From NCBI GenBank assembly GCA_021296025.1, contig JAGWBF010000107.1, forward strand, positions 1 to 7,090: a stretch of DNA of 7,090 bases, written 5' to 3'. Both the position numbers and the translations under genes were made by a program. The notes below the pieces were generated by a model that saw nothing but the letters and a program-made list of their open reading frames with translations, did not search any database and had not been told where the DNA came from. Of this stretch, positions 1 through 5,579 are shown piece after piece (the first letter of the stretch is position 1; every line of letters begins with the position of its first letter). The stretch is from Dehalococcoidia bacterium. Lineage in GTDB: Bacteria; Chloroflexota; Dehalococcoidia; Lucifugimonadales; JAGWBF01.

Positions 1-1
1 C

Positions 2-847
2 ACCATCTGGCACCCTGAGCTGAGCAAGCGGGATGTGCGCCTAGCTCTGGCCCACGCCACCGACTGCGACCTGATCGTCGAGCAGTTCTATGAGGGCCTG
101 TTCACCTGCCAAGGCACATACGCTCCTCCGGGAACCCTGGGTGCTACTGATCGCACCCTGGCCCAGTACGAGTACGACCCGGATAAGGCCAGGGATCTGC
201 TGGCTGCAGCCAACTACGACCCGGCCAACGAGATCACCATCAACGTGTTCCAAGGCCGTTACCCGAACAACGTTGAGTTGTCTGAAGCCCAAGCCGGCAT
301 GTGGGAAGACGTCGGCATCAGCGCCAATGTAGTTGTCCTGGAAACCGCTCGCTGGCTCGATGTTGCCCGCACAGGCTGTGGACGTGCCTGGAGAGAGGTT
401 AAGGGCGAAAATCCTGGGGACACCTACTGCCTTGACGTTCCACCAGGGCCTCCATGCTTCTGCCAACCCAACAGCTTCCAGCTGAACCCGTCCCTGGAAA
501 CCCTGGACTTCGCACGAGCCCTGGAACGCATGGACTGCAATGCTGGTGAGGCCAAGTTCTGCGACCCGGTGAACGTCCAACCCCTCCTTGACCCTGCCAG
601 GGCAGCCAGGCTTGATGGCTCACCTTCAAGACAGGAGTTGATGGAGCAACTGGTAGATATCGCCTATGATGAAGCGATCATCTACACCTACTTCGACGCC
701 CTGGTGTTCTACGGCTCCAGCGCCCCGCTTCGACCGCCGGATGCGTCCCAACAACTGGACCCTCAACAAGAAGGGCCACCCCTCCACCAGCCGACATGGA
801 AAAGCCACCGCCCCTCTGAAGGGGCGGTGGCTTTTCGTGCTACATGA
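2..847 (+). CDS. Copy 1: family 5 ABC substrate-binding lipoprotein, 5'-truncated by window, C-terminus frameshifted
   Basis: This is the C-terminal part (281 codons visible) of an extracytoplasmic solute-binding protein that would capture a small solute, perhaps a peptide or metal chelate, for an ABC importer. The reading frame is open from base 2 (TIWHPELSKRDVRLALAHAT), so ATG 35 is only an internal Met; the true start lies before the window. Family features seen are the DVRLALAHATDCD segment, the APPGTLG loop and the YDPDKARDLLAAANYDP helix. It aligns with copy 2 with few differences as far as FYGSSA. It then lacks 17 nt relative to copy 2 (around 723-724), which shifts the frame. The ancestral DLDWETRFD...NNWTLN ending is lost and translation continues through the terminator hairpin to TGA 845-847, adding about 45 unrelated residues. 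The ancestral-frame stop is also missing, since CTCAACTAA is CTCAACAAG here. The product may be unstable. Family call is firm; substrate unknown. Confidence 0.85.
   Translation, partial: TIWHPELSKRDVRLALAHATDCDLIVEQFYEGLFTCQGTYAPPGTLGATDRTLAQYEYDPDKARDLLAAANYDPANEITINVFQGRYPNNVELSEAQAGMWEDVGISANVVVLETARWLDVARTGCGRAWREVKGENPGDTYCLDVPPGPPCFCQPNSFQLNPSLETLDFARALERMDCNAGEAKFCDPVNVQPLLDPARAARLDGSPSRQELMEQLVDIAYDEAIIYTYFDALVFYGSSAPLRPPDASQQLDPQQEGPPLHQPTWKSHRPSEGAVAFRAT
804..835 (+). terminator. Rho-independent terminator after copy 1
   Basis: A perfect 12-bp stem (GCCACCGCCCCT at 804-815 with AGGGGCGGTGGC at 820-831) encloses a CTGA tetraloop and is followed by TTTT, with an A-run just upstream. 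It matches the hairpins after copies 2 and 3 in position and shape. The shifted frame of copy 1 reads through it, a sign that this reading frame is not the original one. Confidence 0.9.
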
Positions 848-1179
848 GGAAGCAGAATTGGCCCCGCCGGAGAAATAGCACCCTTTTCTCTGAAACCAAC
901 GGGAATTAGCGAAGGGATTATGTACGGAGGAGGGCAAGCTCCAGCTACCCTTCGTCCGAATGCTGAGTGCTCAGGATCCCTGCAGAACTAACGCCATCGA
1001 CGACTTCATACACTACGGCTATCGTGCTACCGGCATCGCCCTGTCCTTGGGCAAACGCCGCAACACTACCGATGATGGGGGAATAGGCCCGGAGTACATA
1101 AACGTTGACGACTTGGCGCAGGCTGTGGAGCTTGTGGTAGAGGCTTCTCGGTCCGTCGGCAGCAGGCAGCTCTCCCTCT
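848..1179. other. Intergenic region, no convincing gene
   Basis: This stretch follows the copy 1 terminator and precedes the control region of copy 2. I see no tRNA, rRNA, CRISPR or transposon signature. One open frame (960-1247, 95 codons) is unlikely to be real. It lacks a clear ribosome site, I recognise no family in it, and its 3' end runs into the copy 2 promoter, through a block (1180-1249) that is also found upstream of copy 3 as non-coding DNA. The region is longer than the equivalent spacers after copies 2 and 3 and may hold the remains of an older insertion, but nothing identifies one. Confidence 0.5.
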
Positions 1180-1194
1180 TGGCAGAGAATGGCA
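1180..1194 (+). promoter_or_regulatory. TGGCA direct repeat upstream of copy 2 promoter, candidate regulator site
   Basis: Two TGGCA words start 10 bp apart (1180-1184 and 1190-1194), one helical turn, within TGGCAGAGAATGGCA. The same arrangement lies upstream of copy 3 (3374-3388), and in both cases the first repeat starts exactly 64 bp before the TTGACA box. With the predicted start sites this is about -98 to -84, a usual place for an activator. The role is inferred from the shared position and spacing. Part of the conservation could simply reflect recent duplication. Confidence 0.4.
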
Positions 1195-1243
1195 GCCTTT
1201 CCCGACGACCTCCGGCACCGCCTTTCTCTATGATGACATACCA

Positions 1244-1271
1244 TTGACAACGAAGAGGTTGTGTGTATATC
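1244..1271 (+). promoter_or_regulatory. Sigma-70-type promoter of copy 2
   Basis: A consensus -35 box TTGACA (1244-1249) is followed after 16 bp by TATATC (1266-1271). TATCAT at 1268-1273 with an 18-bp spacer is an alternative -10 box. The -35 box sits in CCATTGACAA, a word repeated before copies 3 and 4. Transcription would start near 1278, giving a leader of about 95 nt before ATG 1373. Confidence 0.65.
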
Positions 1272-1300
1272 ATCCCGACTAATATTAAGAATCAAGAAAT

Positions 1301-1323
1301 GTAATGAGGGATTCTCTCATTGC
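1301..1323 (+). promoter_or_regulatory. Hairpin in 5' leader of copy 2
   Basis: GTAATGAG (1301-1308) can pair with CTCATTGC (1316-1323), seven Watson-Crick pairs plus one G-U, around a 7-nt loop. Copies 3 and 4 also have a leader hairpin of different sequence. It may stabilise the transcript or be chance; no riboswitch class is recognisable. Confidence 0.3.
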
Positions 1324-1362
1324 GGGGCTGTGGGCGACCAATCACTAAGCTGGATCCGCGAT

Positions 1363-1367
1363 GGAGG
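1363..1367 (+). promoter_or_regulatory. Ribosome binding site fixing the start of copy 2
   Basis: GGAGG lies 5 nt before ATG 1373. The same GGAGG-N5-ATG arrangement precedes copies 3 and 4, whose proteins begin M-H-R-W. The in-frame ATG at 1361 lies upstream of this site and would add four residues (MEVA), so 1373 is preferred. Confidence 0.85.
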
Positions 1368-1372
1368 TAGCT

Positions 1373-3100
1373 ATGTATAGATGGGCGGTGTACCCCCGGT
1401 TATTTCTCAAGACCCGGCTGCTCTTGCTGATCGGCGCAGACGCTTTCGCCTGCGGAGGAGAGGCCACCAGCCCGGACACCATAGTAGAACCTGCCGAGGG
1501 GGTCACAGCCACTCCCGAGCCTGCCAAGTCCAGCCTCACCATGCTCTTCGGTGTCGTCCCCACCGTCCTCGGGGTCTGGGGATCGGACAGTGTTGCAGGC
1601 GACAGCCTAACAGGTCCCGGTTGCACCATCTCGCCGGTGCATGCTGTCTGCCAGGACTTGGCAACAGATGTGCTTACCTATATCGATAGCACCACCTTTG
1701 AGGTTGTACCTTTGTCCGGTACCCAAGGCTGGGAACAGGTCGACAGCAACCGCTGGCGCTTCAGCCTCACCCCTGGCGTTAAGTTCCATAACGGTGAGCC
1801 ATGGAACGCTGCTGCGGCTAAGCAGGGTATCGACATCCAGGGAACGGAATCCATCGGTCAGGCCTCCCACAGCTACACCGGCACTATCAGCGGTGAAGTA
1901 GTTGATGACCTAACCGTTGATGTGGTCTGCGAAGTCGATTGCCCCATCCTCCCCAGGTCCGCCTTCCTGATCGGATTCCAGGCCCCCGGCTGGTGGAACA
2001 GTGCTTCCAATCTCGAGCGCACCGAGAAGACCATCGGGTTCGGTCCCTATGTACAGGTTGAGCACCGCCGTGGCCGACACATTTATATGGAGAAATACGA
2101 AGACTACGTACCCAACCCCATGGCGCCCAACGACGCCCAAGCCCCGACCATCGACGAAATATTCGTCGAGACCCGGTCGGAGGCCCTTGTCCGTGCAACC
2201 ATGGTAGAGGTGGGAGAGGCCGACTGGGCCATGAACCTCAACCTGGCGCACAAGGATCGTGTGCCCGTCTTCAAGACCGGTGGCGCCGCCGAAACCTTCG
2301 TTCTGGTCCACGACACCATCTGGCACCCCGAGCTGAGCAAGAGGGATGTGCGCCTCGCTCTGGCCCATGCCACCGACTGCGACCTGATCGTGGAGCAGTT
2401 CTATGAGGGCCTGTTCACCTGCCAGGGCACATACGCTCCTCCGGGAACCCTTGGCGCAACAGATCGCACTATGGCCCAGTATGAGTACGACCCCGATTTG
2501 GCCAGGCAGCTGCTGGCCGACGCCAACTACGACCCGGCCAACTCAATCACCATCAACGTGTTCGAAGGCCGATACCCGAATAACGTTGAGCTGTCTGAAG
2601 CCCAAGTTGGCATGTGGCAAGACGTCGGCATCAGTGGCAATGTGGTTGTCCTTGAAACCGGCCGCTGGCTGGATGTTGCTCGCACAGGCTGCGGTCGCGC
2701 TTGGAGAGAGGTTAAGGGTGATGACCCCGGGGACTCCTACTGCCTGGACGTGCCCCCAGGGCCCCCATGCTTCTGCCAACCCAACAGCTTCCAGCTGAAC
2801 CCGTCCCTGGAAACCCTGGACTTTGCACGTGCCCTGGGACGCATGGACTGCAATGATTCCGGCTCCAAGTTCTGCGACCCGGTGAACGTCCAACCCCTTC
2901 TCGACCCTGCCAGGGCAGCCAGGCTTGACGGCTCGCCTTCCCGGCAAGAGCTAATGGAGCAACTGGTAGATATCGCCTACGATGAAGCGATCATCTACAC
3001 CTACTTCGACGCCCTGGTGTTCTACGGCTCCAGTGCAGACCTGGACTGGGAGACCCGCTTTGACCGCCGGATGCGTCCCAACAACTGGACCCTCAACTAA
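1373..3100 (+). CDS. Copy 2: family 5 ABC substrate-binding lipoprotein, complete
   Basis: A 575-residue solute-binding protein, the only copy here with both ends intact, predicted to sit on the outer face of the cytoplasmic membrane and deliver a ligand to an ABC importer. Residues 1-26 are a lipoprotein signal with Cys27 as the likely lipidated residue (AFAC). Residues 28-53 are a short Pro/Thr/Glu-rich tether ending ATPEPAKS. The domain follows with the family hallmark WRFSLTPGVKFHNGEPWN (128-145), GFGPYV (222-227), APTIDEI (257-263), DVRLALAHATDCD (325-337) and a YDPDLARQLL helix (372-381). It ends DLDWETRFDRRMRPNNWTLN. Length fits the family. Twelve further cysteines (84, 93, 186, 190, 336, 350, 440, 457, 466, 468, 493, 501) are unusual and are kept in the other copies. 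The signal h-region carries Lys13, Arg15 and Asp23 where copies 3/4 have A/P/L/V residues, so export may be weaker. It has its own promoter and terminator. Ligand cannot be read from the sequence; peptide or nickel labels would be guesses. Confidence 0.93.
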   Translation: MYRWAVYPRLFLKTRLLLLIGADAFACGGEATSPDTIVEPAEGVTATPEPAKSSLTMLFGVVPTVLGVWGSDSVAGDSLTGPGCTISPVHAVCQDLATDVLTYIDSTTFEVVPLSGTQGWEQVDSNRWRFSLTPGVKFHNGEPWNAAAAKQGIDIQGTESIGQASHSYTGTISGEVVDDLTVDVVCEVDCPILPRSAFLIGFQAPGWWNSASNLERTEKTIGFGPYVQVEHRRGRHIYMEKYEDYVPNPMAPNDAQAPTIDEIFVETRSEALVRATMVEVGEADWAMNLNLAHKDRVPVFKTGGAAETFVLVHDTIWHPELSKRDVRLALAHATDCDLIVEQFYEGLFTCQGTYAPPGTLGATDRTMAQYEYDPDLARQLLADANYDPANSITINVFEGRYPNNVELSEAQVGMWQDVGISGNVVVLETGRWLDVARTGCGRAWREVKGDDPGDSYCLDVPPGPPCFCQPNSFQLNPSLETLDFARALGRMDCNDSGSKFCDPVNVQPLLDPARAARLDGSPSRQELMEQLVDIAYDEAIIYTYFDALVFYGSSADLDWETRFDRRMRPNNWTLN

Positions 3101-3133
3101 ACGGTCCACCCTCTATCAACCGACCATGGAAAA

Positions 3134-3165
3134 GGCCCCGCCCCTCTGGAGGGGCGGGGCCTTTT
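3134..3165 (+). terminator. Rho-independent terminator after copy 2
   Basis: A perfect 12-bp GC stem (GGCCCCGCCCCT at 3134-3145 with AGGGGCGGGGCC at 3150-3161) with a CTGG loop, an upstream AAAA and a TTTT tail. It begins 33 nt after the stop codon. Relative to the copy 1 hairpin, two stem positions have changed on both arms so that pairing is kept. Confidence 0.93.
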
Positions 3166-3319
3166 CGTGAGACTGCAGAAGCGGAAGCCAATCGGACAAA
3201 GCGCGCTCATAGGGTGAGTCATAAGTGTCAGCCAGCTTTCGCCCGGCACATACATGACCAAGGTCCTATCAGAGCCATAGCCCTTGGGTCAGTGCCTATA
3301 AATTCTGGAAGATACTGGC

Positions 3320-3346
3320 GGCCTTAAGGCTGAAGAAGTTAAGGCC
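3320..3346. repeat. Inverted repeat in spacer between copies 2 and 3
   Basis: GGCCTTAA (3320-3327) and TTAAGGCC (3339-3346) form a perfect 8-bp inverted repeat around 11 nt. The left arm also lies in a 10-bp palindrome GCCTTAAGGC (3321-3330). It lies about 90-120 bp before the copy 3 -35 box. No T-run follows, so it is not a classical terminator. It could be an operator or chance; no clear equivalent is seen before copies 2 or 4. Confidence 0.35.
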
Positions 3347-3373
3347 AGCGACTCTTGGTCCGGCTCCTCTTCT

Positions 3374-3388
3374 TGGCAGAAAATGGCA
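3374..3388 (+). promoter_or_regulatory. TGGCA direct repeat upstream of copy 3 promoter, candidate regulator site
   Basis: TGGCA occurs at 3374-3378 and 3384-3388 within TGGCAGAAAATGGCA, one helical turn apart and starting 64 bp before the TTGACA box, as upstream of copy 2. The 70 bp from here to the -35 box align with 1180-1249 without net length change. No such motif is visible at this distance upstream of copy 4, so that copy may be controlled differently. Confidence 0.4.
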
Positions 3389-3437
3389 TCTCCCCCTGAC
3401 CAATTCCGGAGCCGCCTTCCTCCTAAAGCAAATTCCA

Positions 3438-3465
3438 TTGACAAATGAGACTTCCAATATATAAT
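3438..3465 (+). promoter_or_regulatory. Strong sigma-70-type promoter of copy 3
   Basis: Perfect TTGACA (3438-3443) and perfect TATAAT (3460-3465) are separated by 16 bp. The -35 box again sits in CCATTGACAA. The predicted start near 3472 gives a leader of about 73 nt. It is the best promoter in the window, so copy 3 may be the most strongly transcribed copy. Confidence 0.8.
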
Positions 3466-3474
3466 CTTGTGCGG

Positions 3475-3493
3475 AACAAGAGGGTTCCTTGTT
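3475..3493 (+). promoter_or_regulatory. Hairpin at the 5' end of copy 3 leader
   Basis: AACAAG (3475-3480) pairs with CTTGTT (3488-3493) around a 7-nt loop, starting about 3 nt after the predicted transcription start. An alternative pairing is GGAAC (3473-3477) with GTTCC (3484-3488). The location suits a transcript-protecting 5' stem, but this is inference. Confidence 0.3.
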
Positions 3494-3534
3494 GTATGCT
3501 GTCCAACGGCCAAATCTAGAGTCTAGCCTAAGAA

Positions 3535-3539
3535 GGAGG
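3535..3539 (+). promoter_or_regulatory. Ribosome binding site of copy 3
   Basis: GGAGG within AGAAGGAGG (3531-3539) lies 5 nt before ATG 3545. The extended match to the anti-Shine-Dalgarno sequence suggests efficient initiation and fixes the start. Confidence 0.9.
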
Positions 3540-3544
3540 AAGCT

Positions 3545-5254
3545 ATGCACAGATGGGGGATTGCTCCCCGGTTACTGCTCCTGGCCCCGCTGCTGCTGCT
3601 AATTGGCGCAGTTGCTATTGCCTGTGGAGGAGAAGATGCAACGCCGGAAACCATAATAGAAACCGTGGTCGTACCACAGACCGTTGAGGTCGTGGCCACG
3701 CCCACCCCCGAACCAGCCAAGTCTAACATCACCATGGTATTCGGTGAAGAGCCCACCCTTCTTGGTGTCTGGGGTTCAGCAGAGGTTGCCGGTGACAATT
3801 TGACAGGACCCGGCTGCCGTATCATCCCAGTGCATGCTGCCTGTCAGGACCTAGTGACCGATGTGCTAACCTACATAGACAGCACCACCTTCGAGGTTGT
3901 GCCTCTATCCGGTGTACAAAGCTGGGAACAGATAGCCGACGACCGCTGGCGCTTCTACCTGACCCCCGGCGTCAAGTTCCATAACGGCGAAGACTGGAAT
4001 GCAGCCGCTGCCAAACAGGGTATCGACATCGAAGGCAGCGAAGACATCGGTCAATCTTCCCACAGCTATACCGGTGATGTGACCGGTGAAGTGGTAGATG
4101 ACCTAACGGTCGATGCGGTCTGCGGAGGCCCCTGCCCCATCTTCCCCAGGTCCGCTTTCCTCGTGGGATTCCAGGCCCCAGCCTGGTGGAACAGTGCTTC
4201 CAACTCCGAGCGAGCTGAGAAGACTATCGGCTTCGGTCCCTACGTGCAGACCGAGTACCGGCGCTCACGCCACATCAAGTTCGAAAAGTACGAAGACTAC
4301 ATACCCAACTCAATGGCCCCCAACGATGCTCAAGCCCCGACCATCGACGAGATCACCATCGAGTGGCGCTCCGAGAGCCTCGTCCGCGCATCCATGGTGG
4401 GTGTGGGTGAGGCCGACTGGACCATCAACCTCAACCTGGAACACCAGGACTCGGTCCCTGAATTCAAGACCGGTGGCGCCGCCGAAACTTTCGTCAACGT
4501 CTATGACACCATCTGGCACCCTGAGCTGAGCAAGCGGGATGTGCGCCTAGCTCTAGCTCACGCCACCGACTGCGACCTGATCGTTGAGCAGTTCTATGAT
4601 GGCCTGTTCACCTGCCAGGGCACATATGCTCCTCCGGGAACCCTGGGCACAACCGACCGTACAATAGCCCAGTACGAGTATGACCCCGATTTGGCCAGGG
4701 AACTGCTGGCATCCGCCGGGTACGATACTGAGAACGAGATAGTCATCAACGTGTTCGAGGGCCGCTACCCCGCCAACGTTGAAGTGGCTGAAGCCCAAGC
4801 TGGCATGTGGAGAGATGTAGGCGTCAATGCCAAGGCAACCGTCCTGGAAACCGCCCGCTGGCTCGATGTTGCCCGCACAGGCTGTGGTCGCGCATGGAGA
4901 GAGCACAAGGGTGATGACCCCGGGGACTCCTACTGCCTGGACGTGCCCCCAGGGCCCCCGTGCTTCTGCTCACCTCAGAGCTATCAGCTGAACCCGTCCC
5001 TGGAAACCCTGGACTTCGCACGAGCCCTGGGACGCATGGACTGCGGCAACTCTAGCGCCAAGTTCTGCGACCCCGAGAACGTCCAGCCCCTGCTTGATCC
5101 TGCCAGGGAAGCCAGGCTTGACGCCACACCCGGCAGGCAAGAGCTGATGCAGCAACTGGTAGATATCGCCTATGATGAAGCGATCATCTACACCTACTTC
5201 GACGCCCTGGTGTTCTACGGCTCCAGCGCTCGACCGCCGGATGCGTCCCAATAA
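3545..5254 (+). CDS. Copy 3: family 5 ABC substrate-binding lipoprotein with frameshifted C-terminal tail
   Basis: A 569-residue lipoprotein with the same role as copy 2. The signal (1-26) has a clean Leu/Pro-rich core and ends AIAC with lipid Cys27. Residues 28-60 are a Val/Thr/Glu/Pro tether. The family hallmark WRFYLTPGVKFHNGEDW lies at 135-151, GFGPYV at 229-234, DVRLALAHATDCD at 332-344, and the YDPDLARELL helix at 379-388. The cysteines beyond the anchor are at 91, 100, 193, 197, 343, 357, 447, 464, 473, 475, 500 and 508, matching copy 2 one for one. After FYGSSA (557-562) a 23-nt deletion relative to copy 2 shifts the frame, so the ending is RPPDASQ and stop TAA 5252-5254 in place of DLDWETRFDRRMRPNNWTLN. 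The ancestral-frame stop is still present as TAG 5268-5270. Only the last 20 or so residues are affected, so the protein may still fold. Its promoter and ribosome site are the best in the array. Confidence 0.92.
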   Translation: MHRWGIAPRLLLLAPLLLLIGAVAIACGGEDATPETIIETVVVPQTVEVVATPTPEPAKSNITMVFGEEPTLLGVWGSAEVAGDNLTGPGCRIIPVHAACQDLVTDVLTYIDSTTFEVVPLSGVQSWEQIADDRWRFYLTPGVKFHNGEDWNAAAAKQGIDIEGSEDIGQSSHSYTGDVTGEVVDDLTVDAVCGGPCPIFPRSAFLVGFQAPAWWNSASNSERAEKTIGFGPYVQTEYRRSRHIKFEKYEDYIPNSMAPNDAQAPTIDEITIEWRSESLVRASMVGVGEADWTINLNLEHQDSVPEFKTGGAAETFVNVYDTIWHPELSKRDVRLALAHATDCDLIVEQFYDGLFTCQGTYAPPGTLGTTDRTIAQYEYDPDLARELLASAGYDTENEIVINVFEGRYPANVEVAEAQAGMWRDVGVNAKATVLETARWLDVARTGCGRAWREHKGDDPGDSYCLDVPPGPPCFCSPQSYQLNPSLETLDFARALGRMDCGNSSAKFCDPENVQPLLDPAREARLDATPGRQELMQQLVDIAYDEAIIYTYFDALVFYGSSARPPDASQ

Positions 5255-5303
5255 CTGGACCCTCAACTAGACAACGGTCCACCCTACCAACCGACACGGA
5301 AAA

Positions 5304-5336
5304 GGCACCGCCCCTCCTTAGGGGCGGTGCCTTTTT
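5304..5336 (+). terminator. Rho-independent terminator after copy 3
   Basis: A perfect 12-bp stem (GGCACCGCCCCT at 5304-5315 with AGGGGCGGTGCC at 5320-5331), CCTT loop, TTTTT tail and upstream AAAA. Compared with the other two hairpins the stem differs by paired changes only. Confidence 0.93.
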
Positions 5337-5474
5337 GTGCGCCCTGTGAGCGCCGGTCCTCCCTCGACCAAGACCCGGGTCCTAGCAGCACCTCCAGAGT
5401 CCTGCCACGAGGAACACTATATGAAGGGATATATCTGGTAGGTCGGGCCAGAGGTCCATCAACAAGGCTTGCCA

Positions 5475-5504
5475 TTGACAAGGCTAAGGAACCTATGTTA
5501 TACA
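5475..5504 (+). promoter_or_regulatory. Sigma-70-type promoter of copy 4
   Basis: TTGACA (5475-5480) within CCATTGACAA is followed by TATACA (5499-5504) with an 18-bp spacer, or TTATAC (5498-5503) with 17 bp. Start near 5511 gives a leader of about 70 nt. It lacks the TGGCA direct repeat found before copies 2 and 3. Confidence 0.65.
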
Positions 5505-5508
5505 TTGG

Positions 5509-5535
5509 GCCGACTTTCTATGGAGAAAGGGCGGC
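5509..5535 (+). promoter_or_regulatory. Hairpin at the 5' end of copy 4 leader
   Basis: CTTTCT (5514-5519) pairs with AGAAAG (5524-5529) around ATGG. After a small internal loop, GCCG (5509-5512) pairs with CGGC (5532-5535), ten pairs in all. It lies at the predicted transcription start, as the copy 3 hairpin nearly does. Function is inferred only. Confidence 0.35.
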
Positions 5536-5569
5536 GGATGCCGTGTAAACTCAAGACTGAGCCCAAGAA

Positions 5570-5574
5570 GGAGG
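5570..5574 (+). promoter_or_regulatory. Ribosome binding site fixing the start of copy 4
   Basis: GGAGG within AGAAGGAGG (5566-5574) lies 5 nt before ATG 5580. The reading frame is open upstream to ATG 5469, but that codon lies before the -35 box and has no ribosome site, so 5580 is the start. Confidence 0.9.
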
Positions 5575-5579
5575 TAGCT

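Noticed and set aside
41..580. 179-codon antisense open frame, with counterparts opposite the other copies (for example 2543-2947, 6425-6976)
   Set aside because: They recur only because the + strand gene recurs; the codon pattern, promoter, ribosome site and family match all belong to the + strand.
960..1247. 95-codon open frame on + between copies 1 and 2
   Set aside because: No clear ribosome site, no recognisable family, and its 3' end covers the copy 2 control region and -35 box, a block that also lies non-coding upstream of copy 3.
1361..1375. Start of copy 2 at ATG 1361
   Set aside because: The GGAGG at 1363-1367 lies inside that extension; ATG 1373 has the 5-nt spacing seen in the other copies.
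1373..3100. Naming the gene dppA, oppA or nikA
   Set aside because: The fold family is clear but ligand specificity cannot be read from the sequence, and the cysteine pattern departs from those proteins.
700..5260. Phase variation by simple-sequence repeats at the frame breaks
   Set aside because: There is no homopolymer or short tandem repeat at 723, 5229 or 6640 that could slip reversibly.
5469..5579. 37-residue N-terminal extension of copy 4 from ATG 5469
   Set aside because: It would start upstream of the predicted promoter and would put the lipoprotein signal inside the protein.
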